A stretch of 64,000 nt of DNA from Chryseobacterium viscerum (GTDB taxonomy: Bacteria; Bacteroidota; Bacteroidia; Flavobacteriales; Weeksellaceae): contig NZ_PPEG02000003.1 of assembly GCF_002899945.2 (NCBI RefSeq), positions 434,001-498,000 on the forward strand. Reading direction: 5' to 3'. Of this stretch, positions 49,593 through 56,784 are shown in pieces; the first letter of the stretch is position 1, and every line of letters begins with the position of its first letter. The position numbers and the translations under genes are program-made. Below the pieces are notes generated by a model. The model was not told the DNA's origin. It did no database searches and worked only from the letters and a program-made list of their open reading frames with translations.

Positions 49593-50663
49593 ATGATAAT
49601 TCAAAAAACTGAAAACTCCAGAATTTCAACATTTGACCCTAACAATTTTTCATTTGGTGGTACTTTCATTGATCATATGATTATTTGTGAGTATGAAGAT
49701 GGAAAATGGGGTGATGTAAAATTAGTTCCTTACGGTCCGATACCATTTACACCTGCTATGATGGGAGTAAACTATGGACAAGCTTGTTTTGAAGGTATGA
49801 AAGCTTATAAAGACAAAGACGGGCAGGTTTTACTTTTCAGACCGGAAAAGAATTTTGAACGTATCAATAAGTCAGCAAAACGTCTTGCTATGCCAGAGGT
49901 GACTGAAGAAATGTTTTTAGACGGATTAAAAGCATTAGTAGATATCGATAGAGAGTGGATTCCACAGGGGGAAGGAATGTCACTATATATCAGACCGTTA
50001 ATTTTTGCTACAGAAGAAGCTTTGAAAGCTAGAGTATCTAATAAATATATGTTTGCTATCGTTGCAACACCAGCGAAGAGCTATTACTCAGAACCGGTAT
50101 CAGTGAAAATTTCTGATCACTATTCAAGAGCTGCAAACGGAGGAGTAGGTTCTGCAAAAGCTGCAGGTAACTATGCTGCTTCTTTCTATCCTACACAATT
50201 GGCTATCGAAGAAGGATATGAGCAGATTATCTGGACCGATGATGCTACTCACGAATATTTCGAAGAAAGTGGTACTATGAATGTATTTGTAAGAATCAAT
50301 GATACAATCTATACACCTCCGACTTCTGAAAAAATTCTTGATGGAGTAACAAGAGACAGCTTCATCCAATTGGCTAAGAAAAGAGGAATTGAAGTGAAAG
50401 TAGAGCCAATCCCTGTAAAAACAGTTATTGAAGCTTTGAAAGAAGGTGCTCTTAAAGAAGTATGGGGAGTAGGTACAGCAGTGGTTACTACTCAGTTCCA
50501 GGCTTTAGGATATCAGGGTGAGAAATTGGAACTTCCAAGATTATCTGATGATGAAAGCTATGCGGCTCTTCTTAAGAAAGATTTGGTAGACCTACAAAAT
50601 AACTTGACTGAAGATCCATTCGGATGGAGAGTTATCGTAGATCACGCTCTGGAAACAGTTTAA
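49593..50663 (+). CDS. ilvE: Branched-chain-amino-acid aminotransferase
   Basis: A 356-residue PLP enzyme (fold type IV) that makes or degrades leucine, isoleucine and valine. PLP Lys is in GGVGSAKAAGNYAAS, with GQACFEGMKAYKDKDG and EESGTMNVFVRI as conserved parts; the length is that of the BCAT-2-like group. Cytosolic. A TAAATTTG box at 49560-49567 is a likely promoter. A terminator follows 27 bases after the stop. Confidence 0.95.
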   Translation: MIIQKTENSRISTFDPNNFSFGGTFIDHMIICEYEDGKWGDVKLVPYGPIPFTPAMMGVNYGQACFEGMKAYKDKDGQVLLFRPEKNFERINKSAKRLAMPEVTEEMFLDGLKALVDIDREWIPQGEGMSLYIRPLIFATEEALKARVSNKYMFAIVATPAKSYYSEPVSVKISDHYSRAANGGVGSAKAAGNYAASFYPTQLAIEEGYEQIIWTDDATHEYFEESGTMNVFVRINDTIYTPPTSEKILDGVTRDSFIQLAKKRGIEVKVEPIPVKTVIEALKEGALKEVWGVGTAVVTTQFQALGYQGEKLELPRLSDDESYAALLKKDLVDLQNNLTEDPFGWRVIVDHALETV

Positions 50664-50689
50664 TCTTAACTGAACAAAATAATATACAG

Positions 50690-50716
50690 AAACCGGGAAT
50701 TCCCCGGTTTTTTTTG
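50690..50716 (+). terminator. Rho-independent terminator of ilvE
   Basis: AACCGGG (50691-50697) pairs with CCCGGTT (50703-50709) around a five-base loop and is followed by eight T. Confidence 0.88.
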
Positions 50717-50836
50717 TAGGCATGCATTCATATAAATATAAAGTGGATGAATCTCCTTTAACTATAGGATTAAATTTAACAGTCTGGTTCTATTAGCAGA
50801 TAGATATTATTACATTCACATATTTCTTCGTCAAGT

Positions 50837-50868
50837 TTTGTAATTGATTCGCGAAATGTGTATTTTCG
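50837..50868 (+). promoter_or_regulatory. Promoter, TTTG-N20-TATTTTCG
   Basis: TTTG at 50837-50840 and TATTTTCG at 50861-50868 (one base from TAnnTTTG). It lies ten bases before the ATG of the GldI-like gene, so the leader would be very short. Confidence 0.45.
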
Positions 50869-50877
50869 CAAAAGTTT

Positions 50878-51390
50878 ATGAGAAAATTACTCTTCATATC
50901 AGCCATAAGCCTGTTGAGCTGCAACAGAAATGCACAGACTGCCCATCCACCTGTAGGCGGTGTTTTGAGTCAAAAAGATCTGGATGTTTCTAAAAACAGG
51001 ATGAAAAATCTGAATACCATAGAAAGAGGCCAGATTCAGGATTGGATCAATGGCCAGTCTGTGAAGTATTATCCTACGCAGCTTAATTACTGGGTGACGG
51101 CAGAAGGCTATGATCAGAGAGAAAGAAGAAAAGATGAATCTTTGATTTCTTACTCTTATGATCTGTACGATTTTGACCAGACTAAAATCTATGAGCAGTC
51201 TTTTGAAAGAAGAGATGCCAGATTCGGGCACTTTGATGAACTGAGAGCAGTGGAGAACGCTTTGCGTTTTATACATGATGGAGAGGAAGTAACGCTTTTG
51301 GTGCCGTCTTCTTTGGCTTACGGAACTTTCGGAGACGAAAAGAAAATAGATAACGACATTCCATTAATCATAAAATTAAAAGCCCTATAA
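50878..51390 (+). CDS. GldI-like FKBP-type peptidyl-prolyl isomerase lipoprotein
   Basis: A 170-residue predicted lipoprotein (lipobox LLSCN, Cys15) with a divergent FKBP domain in the C-terminal half (EVTLLVPSSLAYGTFGDEKK and NDIPLIIKLKAL match the end of FKBPs). It resembles GldI, a gliding- and secretion-associated PPIase lipoprotein of flavobacteria; the match is by length, lipobox and domain, so the symbol is not asserted. The residue set of the FKBP active site is only partly kept. The cyclophilin-FKBP fusion gene begins three bases after its stop. Confidence 0.75.
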   Translation: MRKLLFISAISLLSCNRNAQTAHPPVGGVLSQKDLDVSKNRMKNLNTIERGQIQDWINGQSVKYYPTQLNYWVTAEGYDQRERRKDESLISYSYDLYDFDQTKIYEQSFERRDARFGHFDELRAVENALRFIHDGEEVTLLVPSSLAYGTFGDEKKIDNDIPLIIKLKAL

Positions 51391-51393
51391 TAC

Positions 51394-52509
51394 ATGAAAT
51401 TGTTTAACAAGAATATAATTCTGGCAGCGGCAAGTATTTCGCTGATGAGTTGTACCCCAATTTATAAAAAAATGAACGTAGACAAAGAAACTTACGAAGG
51501 TCTTAATGACGGGCTTTATGCCAATCTTCAAACCACAAAAGGTAATTTGATTGTGAAGCTTGAAGACAAGAAAGCACCAGTAACTGTAGCCAACTTTATC
51601 GGTCTTGCAGAAGGGAAAATCGACAACAAAGCTAAGGCTAAGGGAGTTCCTTATTATGACGGAACTATTTTCCACAGAGTGATCAAAGATTTCATGATCC
51701 AAGGGGGAGACCCTAAAGGAACTGGAGCAGGTGATCCGGGATATAAATTCGAGGACGAAAGAAACGACCTTAAACACACAGGAAAAGGTATTCTTTCTAT
51801 GGCGAATTCTGGACCCAATACAAACGGTTCTCAGTTCTTCATCACTGAAGTGGCAACTCCTTGGCTAGATGGAAGACACACAATCTTCGGAAAAGTAGTA
51901 AAAGGTAATGATGTAATTGATGTAATTGCTAACGTTGAAAAAGGAGCTCAGGATAAGCCTAAAACAGATATCGTTTTAGAAAAAGTTTCTGTTTTCAGTA
52001 AAGGTGACGAATATAAGCACTACGATGCAGCTAAAACTTTCAATGAAGGAAAAGCTAAAATCGCAGAAAACAATAAAGCTTTTGCTGCTAAAGAAGAAGC
52101 TGAAAAAAAGAAAAAAGAAGAAGAATTCAAAGCTAATCAGGAAAAATTGGTTGAAAACCTAAAAGCTGGTATGCAAAAAACTGAATCAGGTCTTTATTAT
52201 AAAATCACCAAAACAGCTGATGGGAAAGCTCCAAAAGTTGGTGACAATGTATCTGTACACTATGCAGGTAAATTGGTAGACGGAACTGAGTTTGATTCTT
52301 CATTCAAAAGAAATGAGCCTATCGATATTCCAATTGGAATGGGAAGAGTAATCAAAGGATGGGATGAAGGTATCCTATTATTGAAAGAAGGTGAAACTGC
52401 TACATTATTGATCCCGCCGGCAATGGCTTACGGAGAAAGAGGTGCAGGAGGAGTTATTCCGCCAAACTCTTGGTTAGTGTTCGATGTTGAGCTTGTAAAA
52501 GTAAAATAA
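51394..52509 (+). CDS. Cyclophilin-FKBP fusion peptidyl-prolyl isomerase lipoprotein
   Basis: A 371-residue lipoprotein (lipobox LMSCT, Cys20) with two different PPIase domains. Residues 45-205: cyclophilin type (YYDGTIFHRVIKDFMIQGGDPKGTG, MANSGPNTNGSQFFI, WLDGRHTIFGKV). Residues 205-260: charged linker rich in Lys/Glu (coiled coil likely). Residues 262-371: FKBP type (GDNVSVHYAGKLVDGTEFDSS, VIKGWDEGILLLKEGE, MAYGERGAGGVIPPNSWLVFDVELVKV). Both domains keep their active-site residues. It would fold proteins in the periplasm. Directly follows the GldI-like gene, so the pair provides three PPIase modules. Confidence 0.92.
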   Translation: MKLFNKNIILAAASISLMSCTPIYKKMNVDKETYEGLNDGLYANLQTTKGNLIVKLEDKKAPVTVANFIGLAEGKIDNKAKAKGVPYYDGTIFHRVIKDFMIQGGDPKGTGAGDPGYKFEDERNDLKHTGKGILSMANSGPNTNGSQFFITEVATPWLDGRHTIFGKVVKGNDVIDVIANVEKGAQDKPKTDIVLEKVSVFSKGDEYKHYDAAKTFNEGKAKIAENNKAFAAKEEAEKKKKEEEFKANQEKLVENLKAGMQKTESGLYYKITKTADGKAPKVGDNVSVHYAGKLVDGTEFDSSFKRNEPIDIPIGMGRVIKGWDEGILLLKEGETATLLIPPAMAYGERGAGGVIPPNSWLVFDVELVKVK

Positions 52510-52529
52510 TTGAATCTTCAAAATATTCT

Positions 52530-52562
52530 CAAAAGCCGTCCGATAAGGACGGCTTTTTTTAT
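52530..52562 (+). terminator. Rho-independent terminator
   Basis: AAAAGCCGTCC pairs with GGACGGCTTTT around GATA, followed by a T-run. Ends the PPIase operon. Confidence 0.9.
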
Positions 52563-52681
52563 TCTGCTCAAATACATTCTGTAACGATCTGCGTACATGT
52601 TGCGACACATTTTAATATCTGGGAAGTTTAATGATTTTTCTGGTAAAAAGTAATCTAAAAATTTGTAATAACTATTAAATA

Positions 52682-53257
52682 ATGAAAACTAAATCACTTC
52701 TGTTTCTGTTTGTTCTGCTGTCGTTTATGGCTTTTTCTCAGACCAAAGCAAATCCTGACGATGCAGCGATAAAAAAATCACTTACTTATTTTGTAAACAG
52801 TATTAAATCTAAACAGATAGATCAAGCGGTAAGTTGTATATATCCAAAATTCTTCACCATAGTTTCAAAAGAGCAGATGACACAGATTTTGAATATGACT
52901 TACAATAATCCATTCATGAAAATTGAAGTGCAGGATTTAAAGTTTGGAAATATTGAAAATCCTGAACTCATTACGGGTGAATATTTTTCTATTACCCATT
53001 ATTTTTTGAAACTGAAATGCAATGTCAGCTCATTAAATGATGACATGAAACAAAAAATGAACAGCGCTTTAACAGCCAAATATGGTGCTAATAATGTAAA
53101 ATATCTAGCGAGTGAAGGTTCATATCTCATCAACGCCAATATGAAAGCCTGTGCTGTTTCAAAAGATAAAAAAAACTGGAAATTTGTTATTCTGGAAAAG
53201 GAATATAAAAAAGAACTGGTGAAAGTCTTACCGAAGAAGATTCTGGATAAATTTTAA
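52682..53257 (+). CDS. Secreted hypothetical protein
   Basis: A 191-residue protein with a signal peptide (residues 1-20, ending MAFSQ). The mature part starts with a helix region (DDAAIKKSLTYFVNSIKSKQIDQAVSCIYPKFFTIVSKEQMTQIL), which resembles small NTF2-like or DUF4878-type proteins, but the assignment is not certain. Two Cys residues (CIYPKF, LKCNVSS). A terminator follows, so it is monocistronic. Function unknown. Confidence 0.7.
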   Translation: MKTKSLLFLFVLLSFMAFSQTKANPDDAAIKKSLTYFVNSIKSKQIDQAVSCIYPKFFTIVSKEQMTQILNMTYNNPFMKIEVQDLKFGNIENPELITGEYFSITHYFLKLKCNVSSLNDDMKQKMNSALTAKYGANNVKYLASEGSYLINANMKACAVSKDKKNWKFVILEKEYKKELVKVLPKKILDKF

Positions 53258-53296
53258 AGGGTTAAGCAGCAAGCTTCAATTTTTTTATTAAAATAA

Positions 53297-53325
53297 TACC
53301 GTCTTGAAAAAGACGGTTTTTTTGT
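53297..53325 (+). terminator. Rho-independent terminator
   Basis: ACCGTCTT pairs with AAGACGGT around a four-base loop, followed by seven T. Confidence 0.85.
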
Positions 53326-53338
53326 TTCCTATAAAATA

Positions 53339-53384
53339 CCGTAGAAATACGGATTTCAGTAAGGGTTTAATACTTCTATCTTTA
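53339..53384 (+). promoter_or_regulatory. Promoter-like element shared with 45509-45551
   Basis: CCGTAGAAATACGGAT (53339-53354; a near palindrome around GAAA), then GGGTTT (53363-53368) and a TATCTTTA box (53377-53384), 33 bases before the start of the 73-residue protein gene. The same three words occur in the same order at 45509-45551. A regulator binding site is likely; the regulator is unknown. Confidence 0.5.
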
Positions 53385-53416
53385 CCCATCACTTATAAGA
53401 AACAAAATAGAAAAAT

Positions 53417-53638
53417 ATGTTTGATCTGAATTACGACCTGATAAAAAAAGAAATTGAGTCAGAAATGTGTGAAGAACACGGTCTGCATCCGGAGCTGATT
53501 CAAGCAGATGAAGGCTTTGGAATAAAAGCCTGTTGTGAACCTTTCAGGGAGAAAATGGTCGAAAAATCCGGTAAAATGATTGAGGAAGAGACAAAAACGA
53601 TTCTTGATAAAATGATGAAGGATCTGTTTAAAGAATAA
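53417..53638 (+). CDS. Small cytosolic protein, 73 aa
   Basis: A 73-residue protein without signal peptide. It is rich in Glu, Lys and Met; two cysteine sites (SEMCEEHGLHPE, IKACCEPFREK) could bind a metal, though no family was recognised. It follows the palindromic promoter-like element and is closed by a strong terminator, which together support a real, individually regulated gene. Confidence 0.65.
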   Translation: MFDLNYDLIKKEIESEMCEEHGLHPELIQADEGFGIKACCEPFREKMVEKSGKMIEEETKTILDKMMKDLFKE

Positions 53639-53676
53639 GTTTTTACAATGTTAAGATAACTTTGTTGTTATCGCAG

Positions 53677-53706
53677 AGCTGCTCCTGATGGGGTAGCTTT
53701 TTTTGT
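53677..53706 (+). terminator. Rho-independent terminator
   Basis: AGCTGCTCC (53677-53685) pairs with GGGGTAGCT (53690-53698) with two G-T pairs, followed by seven T. Confidence 0.8.
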
Positions 53707-53757
53707 TGTACATTTTTAACCTTGCTATCTACAAAAGTAATGAACAATAAATTATAA

Positions 53758-53786
53758 AAAAAACCGCCCCCAAAAGGACGGTTTTT
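53758..53786 (-). terminator. Rho-independent terminator
   Basis: AACCGTCC and GGCGGTT-type arms with one mismatch, followed on the minus strand by eight T. It ends the transcript of the small membrane protein at 53820-54059. Confidence 0.75.
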
Positions 53787-53819
53787 TCAGTAAAAATTAA
53801 TTGAAAGTTATATGTTCTG

Positions 53820-54059
53820 TTATCTTTTCTTCATACCCGTTCCAGCCAGGGAACTAATGAATACAAGGCCAAAGCCGATATAAGCAGCAAATGCCGTCAG
53901 ATATATTATTAAGCTATTTAAGCTTGGTTTTAAGGCATATACCAAAACCGAAAATGCAGCAAAACTCATCACCAACAATAGGCTCCATATATTCAATTTT
54001 GCAGCATCTTCATTTCTCTTAAAAATCATTTCAAAAAAGGATCTCATCATTACTAACAT
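53820..54059 (-). CDS. Small inner-membrane protein, 79 aa
   Basis: A 79-residue protein with two TM segments (about residues 22-41 and 49-72), charged N-terminus (MLVMMRSFFEMIFKRNEDAAK) and a Lys/Arg end. No family recognised. A second in-frame ATG at codon 4 or 5 may be the true start. A terminator follows on the same strand, which supports expression. Confidence 0.6.
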   Translation of the reverse strand: MLVMMRSFFEMIFKRNEDAAKLNIWSLLLVMSFAAFSVLVYALKPSLNSLIIYLTAFAAYIGFGLVFISSLAGTGMKKR

Positions 54060-54651
54060 TTTAAGGGTTATACATTAATTAAAGAATAAAGGCGCACTCA
54101 TCACGGTAAAAAGAATAAATTCCTTTACTGGGCTAAGATTCACGATGACTTTGCCATTTATTTATATCGTAATACCGGGCTAAAAGTCCGGGATATTTTT
54201 GTTTTTTTGAATCAATAAAGATTCTTGGTTATTGATGATACCAGTTAGATACGGGGTGCAAAACTGCTGTGATTAACTAACGGGGGTTAGTTAATCACGA
54301 GCCCGTATCTTTTACGGCATCGTAGAAAAAAAAGGATTCATATGCTAGATATGAACTTGAATCAGTGGAAAAACTGAAAATCCACAGAAAACCTTTTTTC
54401 TCATCCTTAGTGCTTTTTTAATTTTTTCTCAATATTCTACATGCCAATATCATGCCAAAACATTACTTTTGCGATTAACACTTTGTTTTAAGAGATTGAT
54501 ATGAGTCCTGTTGGAACGTGTTTTCATCTGTTATTTCCTTAAACAAAGAAAAATTTTCTATTTTTAAGGTTTAATAATTTGAAACGAAGAAAATATTACA
54601 GTTTGATCCTATTTTTATCCCATTTAAAATACTTGTAGAAAAATTTTAAAA
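54060..54651. other. Gene-free region with nested inverted repeats
   Basis: 590 bases with no coding frame of note. The centre (54247-54399) holds two ordered groups of inverted repeats described separately. The flanks 54060-54240 and 54400-54650 are AT-rich with no recognised signal. Confidence 0.6.
54247..54399. other. Candidate structured RNA or DNA element with nested hairpins
   Basis: First part: a perfect 13-bp stem GTGATTAACTAAC/GTTAGTTAATCAC with loop GGGG (54269-54298) lies inside an outer 9-bp stem AGATACGGG/CCCGTATCT (54247-54255 with 54302-54310), followed by TTTTACGG. Second part: an outer stem AAAAAAGG/CCTTTTTT (54328-54335 with 54392-54399) encloses two hairpins, TTCATAT/ATATGAA (54337-54355) and GTGGA/TCCAC (54365-54385). 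The second looks like a three-way junction. No known RNA family was recognised. It may be an untranslated RNA or the end of a degraded mobile element. Confidence 0.5.
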
Positions 54652-55173
54652 ATGAATCAGGAAAGCCTAAAAGATAATATTGAGGTCTGTATAGCTAACC
54701 TTTTGCGGCTGGCAAAGGTTCATTGCTGGAATACAATTTCTCCTCATTTGTTTTTTATTCTATCTGATTGTAATGAATTTGAAGGATCCAATTTATCAGA
54801 GAAGATGAGATTCAGGACCAGAATAAATAATTCAAAAACACTGTTGACTTTAGATTGGGCACTGGAAATTTTGCATCAAAAGTTTTATGACCTTTACGAT
54901 GTCACTCTGTATATTTTTCAAGTAAATAAATATAAAACTATTGTAGAAATTCAATATTACAGAAAATCCAATTTGGATGCTGATTATTTTGCTGTAGTAA
55001 AAGATAATCCGCCCATGTTTCATTCAAAAATTGAAATGCCGGTGTATGCATGGGAGGGAAGAAAATTTGATATTAATTGGGAATCCGGTGGAGGAATGGA
55101 TCATGCATTGAAAATGTTTTGGTGGAAGCATTTTTTATATAATCGTAAAATTAAAGGGAAAAAACACAGATAA
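54652..55173 (+). CDS. Orphan hypothetical protein
   Basis: A 173-residue cytosolic protein with no family recognised. It is rich in aromatic residues (IFQVNKYKTIVEIQYYRKS, GGGMDHALKMFWWKHFLYNRK) and ends in a basic tail. The stop codon lies inside a dispersed-repeat-like sequence, so the last residues (KKHR) may have been formed by the repeat. It is flanked upstream by the structured element and downstream by repeats; no operon partners. Lone genes of this type are often accessory, but nothing shows a function. Confidence 0.6.
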   Translation: MNQESLKDNIEVCIANLLRLAKVHCWNTISPHLFFILSDCNEFEGSNLSEKMRFRTRINNSKTLLTLDWALEILHQKFYDLYDVTLYIFQVNKYKTIVEIQYYRKSNLDADYFAVVKDNPPMFHSKIEMPVYAWEGRKFDINWESGGGMDHALKMFWWKHFLYNRKIKGKKHR

Positions 55174-55272
55174 CACAAATGTTGTTGCACGAATTTCACG
55201 AATAAAAAAAGTGGGAATTCAGACATAAAAGGACACACAATTATACGTGACAATCTGTGAAATCTGTAGTTA
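55161..55272. repeat. Dispersed intergenic repeat (CACAGAT/ATCTGTG type)
   Basis: The sequence from AAACACAGATAACAC to GACAATCTGTGAAATCTG has inverted words at its ends and the phrase GCACGAATTTCACGAAT in the middle. I recall similar phrases as interspersed repeats in flavobacterial genomes; this cannot be checked inside the window, where only one copy was seen. Confidence 0.4.
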
Positions 55273-55300
55273 CAAATAGGGTTTTAAAATCATATAAATT

Positions 55301-55360
55301 TTGGCTGAAGCCATTGGAATACCTTCATAAAGATAAATGGGCTAAAGCCCGTTCCTATTG
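55301..55360. repeat. Palindromic repeat pair (GGCTGAAGCC / GGGCTAAAGCCC)
   Basis: Two palindromes, GGCTGAAGCC (55303-55312) and GGGCTAAAGCCC (55339-55350), with flanks CATTGGAAT and GTTCCTATTG that are partly inverted copies of each other. Paired units like this are typical of REP/BIME elements. Confidence 0.5.
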
Positions 55361-55385
55361 AATTAAATCGCAGTATTAATATTTA

Positions 55386-55416
55386 AAAAAAGAAAACCGC
55401 CTCTAAAGACGGTTTC
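55386..55416 (-). terminator. Rho-independent terminator of the M28 cluster
   Basis: On the minus strand AAACCGTC and GGCGGTTT pair (one G-T), followed by CTTTTTTT. It ends the three-gene peptidase operon. Confidence 0.75.
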
Positions 55417-55423
55417 ATATGTA

Positions 55424-56782
55424 TTACCAGTTTTTATCGATCATATAAATAATCTGTGTCAAAGTGGTAGCGCCTAATAAGAGTTCTCTTCGGTTTACCT
55501 TTTCAAAAGTATCTTCTTCCGTATGGTGAATATCGAAATAGCGCTGAGAATCCGGCATCAATTCAGCCGCTGGAATTCCCAGGTCATGAAGTGGATAAAG
55601 GTCTGTTCCTGAAAATCTCTCTTCGAAATTGTAAACTCCATAAGGAAGGAATAGGTTTGACCAGCTTTTGATTTGATTTCTTTTCGCATCATCCATATCC
55701 AGGGCAATACCTCTTGGCGCAAAACCTCCGGCATCTGTTTCTATCGCGAAAAGATGTTTTTCATTCTTTTCTTTTACTGTTTTACCATATTGAATTCCGC
55801 CTTTTACTCCGTTTTCTTCATTCGCAAAGCAGACTACTCTGATGGTGTGATTGTTTTGCATTCCTAGTTTTTTAAATGTTCTCAAGACCTCAATGCTCTG
55901 AACAATTCCGGCTCCGTCATCATGTGCTCCTTCGCCTACATCCCAGGAATCAAGGTGTCCGCCTACAACGATTACACTTTGATCTTTCTTGCCTGTAATT
56001 TCTCCAATAACAGAATGGGAGAGTTTTTCTCCTTTCATCCCACAGTTGGAATTAAGTTTAGCAGTTATTTTCTGGCTTTTCAACAAAGCTTCTAGTTCAT
56101 CTGCTGTAGTGCTTCCGATGGCTACAGCTGGTATTTTGGTTACTTTATCTTCATAACGCATCGCTCCGGTGTGGGGAACATCGTCAAAAGCTGAAGATAA
56201 AGATCGTATGATGGCAAATTTACCTCCTTTTTTAGCAGTTAAAGATGCGGCTGTAGTTCTGTATTTTGCAGCATCACCGTATCCTTTGAATGTCTCTATG
56301 AATGACTGGCTGAAAGGGTAGTTGAAGAATACAATTTTATCTTTTACTTTTTCAGCAGGAAGCTTGTCATATTCTTCCATAGATTTTACCATGATGATTT
56401 CTCCGGAAACATCTTTTCCTCCGGTTCCTTCAGAATTTCCAAGGGAAAGCATTTTAAGGCTTTTCCATTTTCCGTTGGAAGCTTGGATGTGGAGGGATTC
56501 TTTTCCTCTTACCCATACCGGGATCATCACTTCCTGAAGCCATACTTTATCAGCTCCGGCATCACGGAGTTTCTGTGCGGCCCATTGTACTGATTTCTCA
56601 TAGGCTTCGGAACCGCTTAAGCGATGCCCTATATTTTTTGTAAGCTCTCTCAGCTCAGTATATCCTTTTCCATTGTTCAGGATCTCCGTAGAGATTTTTC
56701 TAAACTGAATAGAATCATCTTTGGATTGGGCAAAAACAGCCATTCCAAAAAGTAATAATGAAGTTCCTAGTATCTTTTTCAT
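55424..56782 (-). CDS. M28-family aminopeptidase/carboxypeptidase, paralogue A
   Basis: The ATG at 56782 is used (452 residues); a TTG three codons upstream would overlap the previous gene. Signal peptide residues 1-19 (ending VFAQ). A PA-like inserted domain lies at about 110-250 and the M28 domain follows with the two-zinc site intact: His276 (GGHLDSWD), Asp288, Glu322/Glu323 (NEENG), Asp350 (IETDAGG) and His419/420 (FDIHHTEED). It resembles carboxypeptidase Q-type enzymes and would act in the periplasm. It is very similar to the gene directly upstream (paralogue B), spaced by two bases. Confidence 0.92.
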   Translation of the reverse strand: MKKILGTSLLLFGMAVFAQSKDDSIQFRKISTEILNNGKGYTELRELTKNIGHRLSGSEAYEKSVQWAAQKLRDAGADKVWLQEVMIPVWVRGKESLHIQASNGKWKSLKMLSLGNSEGTGGKDVSGEIIMVKSMEEYDKLPAEKVKDKIVFFNYPFSQSFIETFKGYGDAAKYRTTAASLTAKKGGKFAIIRSLSSAFDDVPHTGAMRYEDKVTKIPAVAIGSTTADELEALLKSQKITAKLNSNCGMKGEKLSHSVIGEITGKKDQSVIVVGGHLDSWDVGEGAHDDGAGIVQSIEVLRTFKKLGMQNNHTIRVVCFANEENGVKGGIQYGKTVKEKNEKHLFAIETDAGGFAPRGIALDMDDAKRNQIKSWSNLFLPYGVYNFEERFSGTDLYPLHDLGIPAAELMPDSQRYFDIHHTEEDTFEKVNRRELLLGATTLTQIIYMIDKNW

Positions 56783-56784
56783 GG

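Noticed and set aside
54247..54399. Integron attC site, tmRNA, RNase P RNA or CRISPR repeat
   Set aside because: No integrase, no conserved attC core sites, no tRNA-like ends, and the repeats are inverted within one element and not spaced direct repeats.
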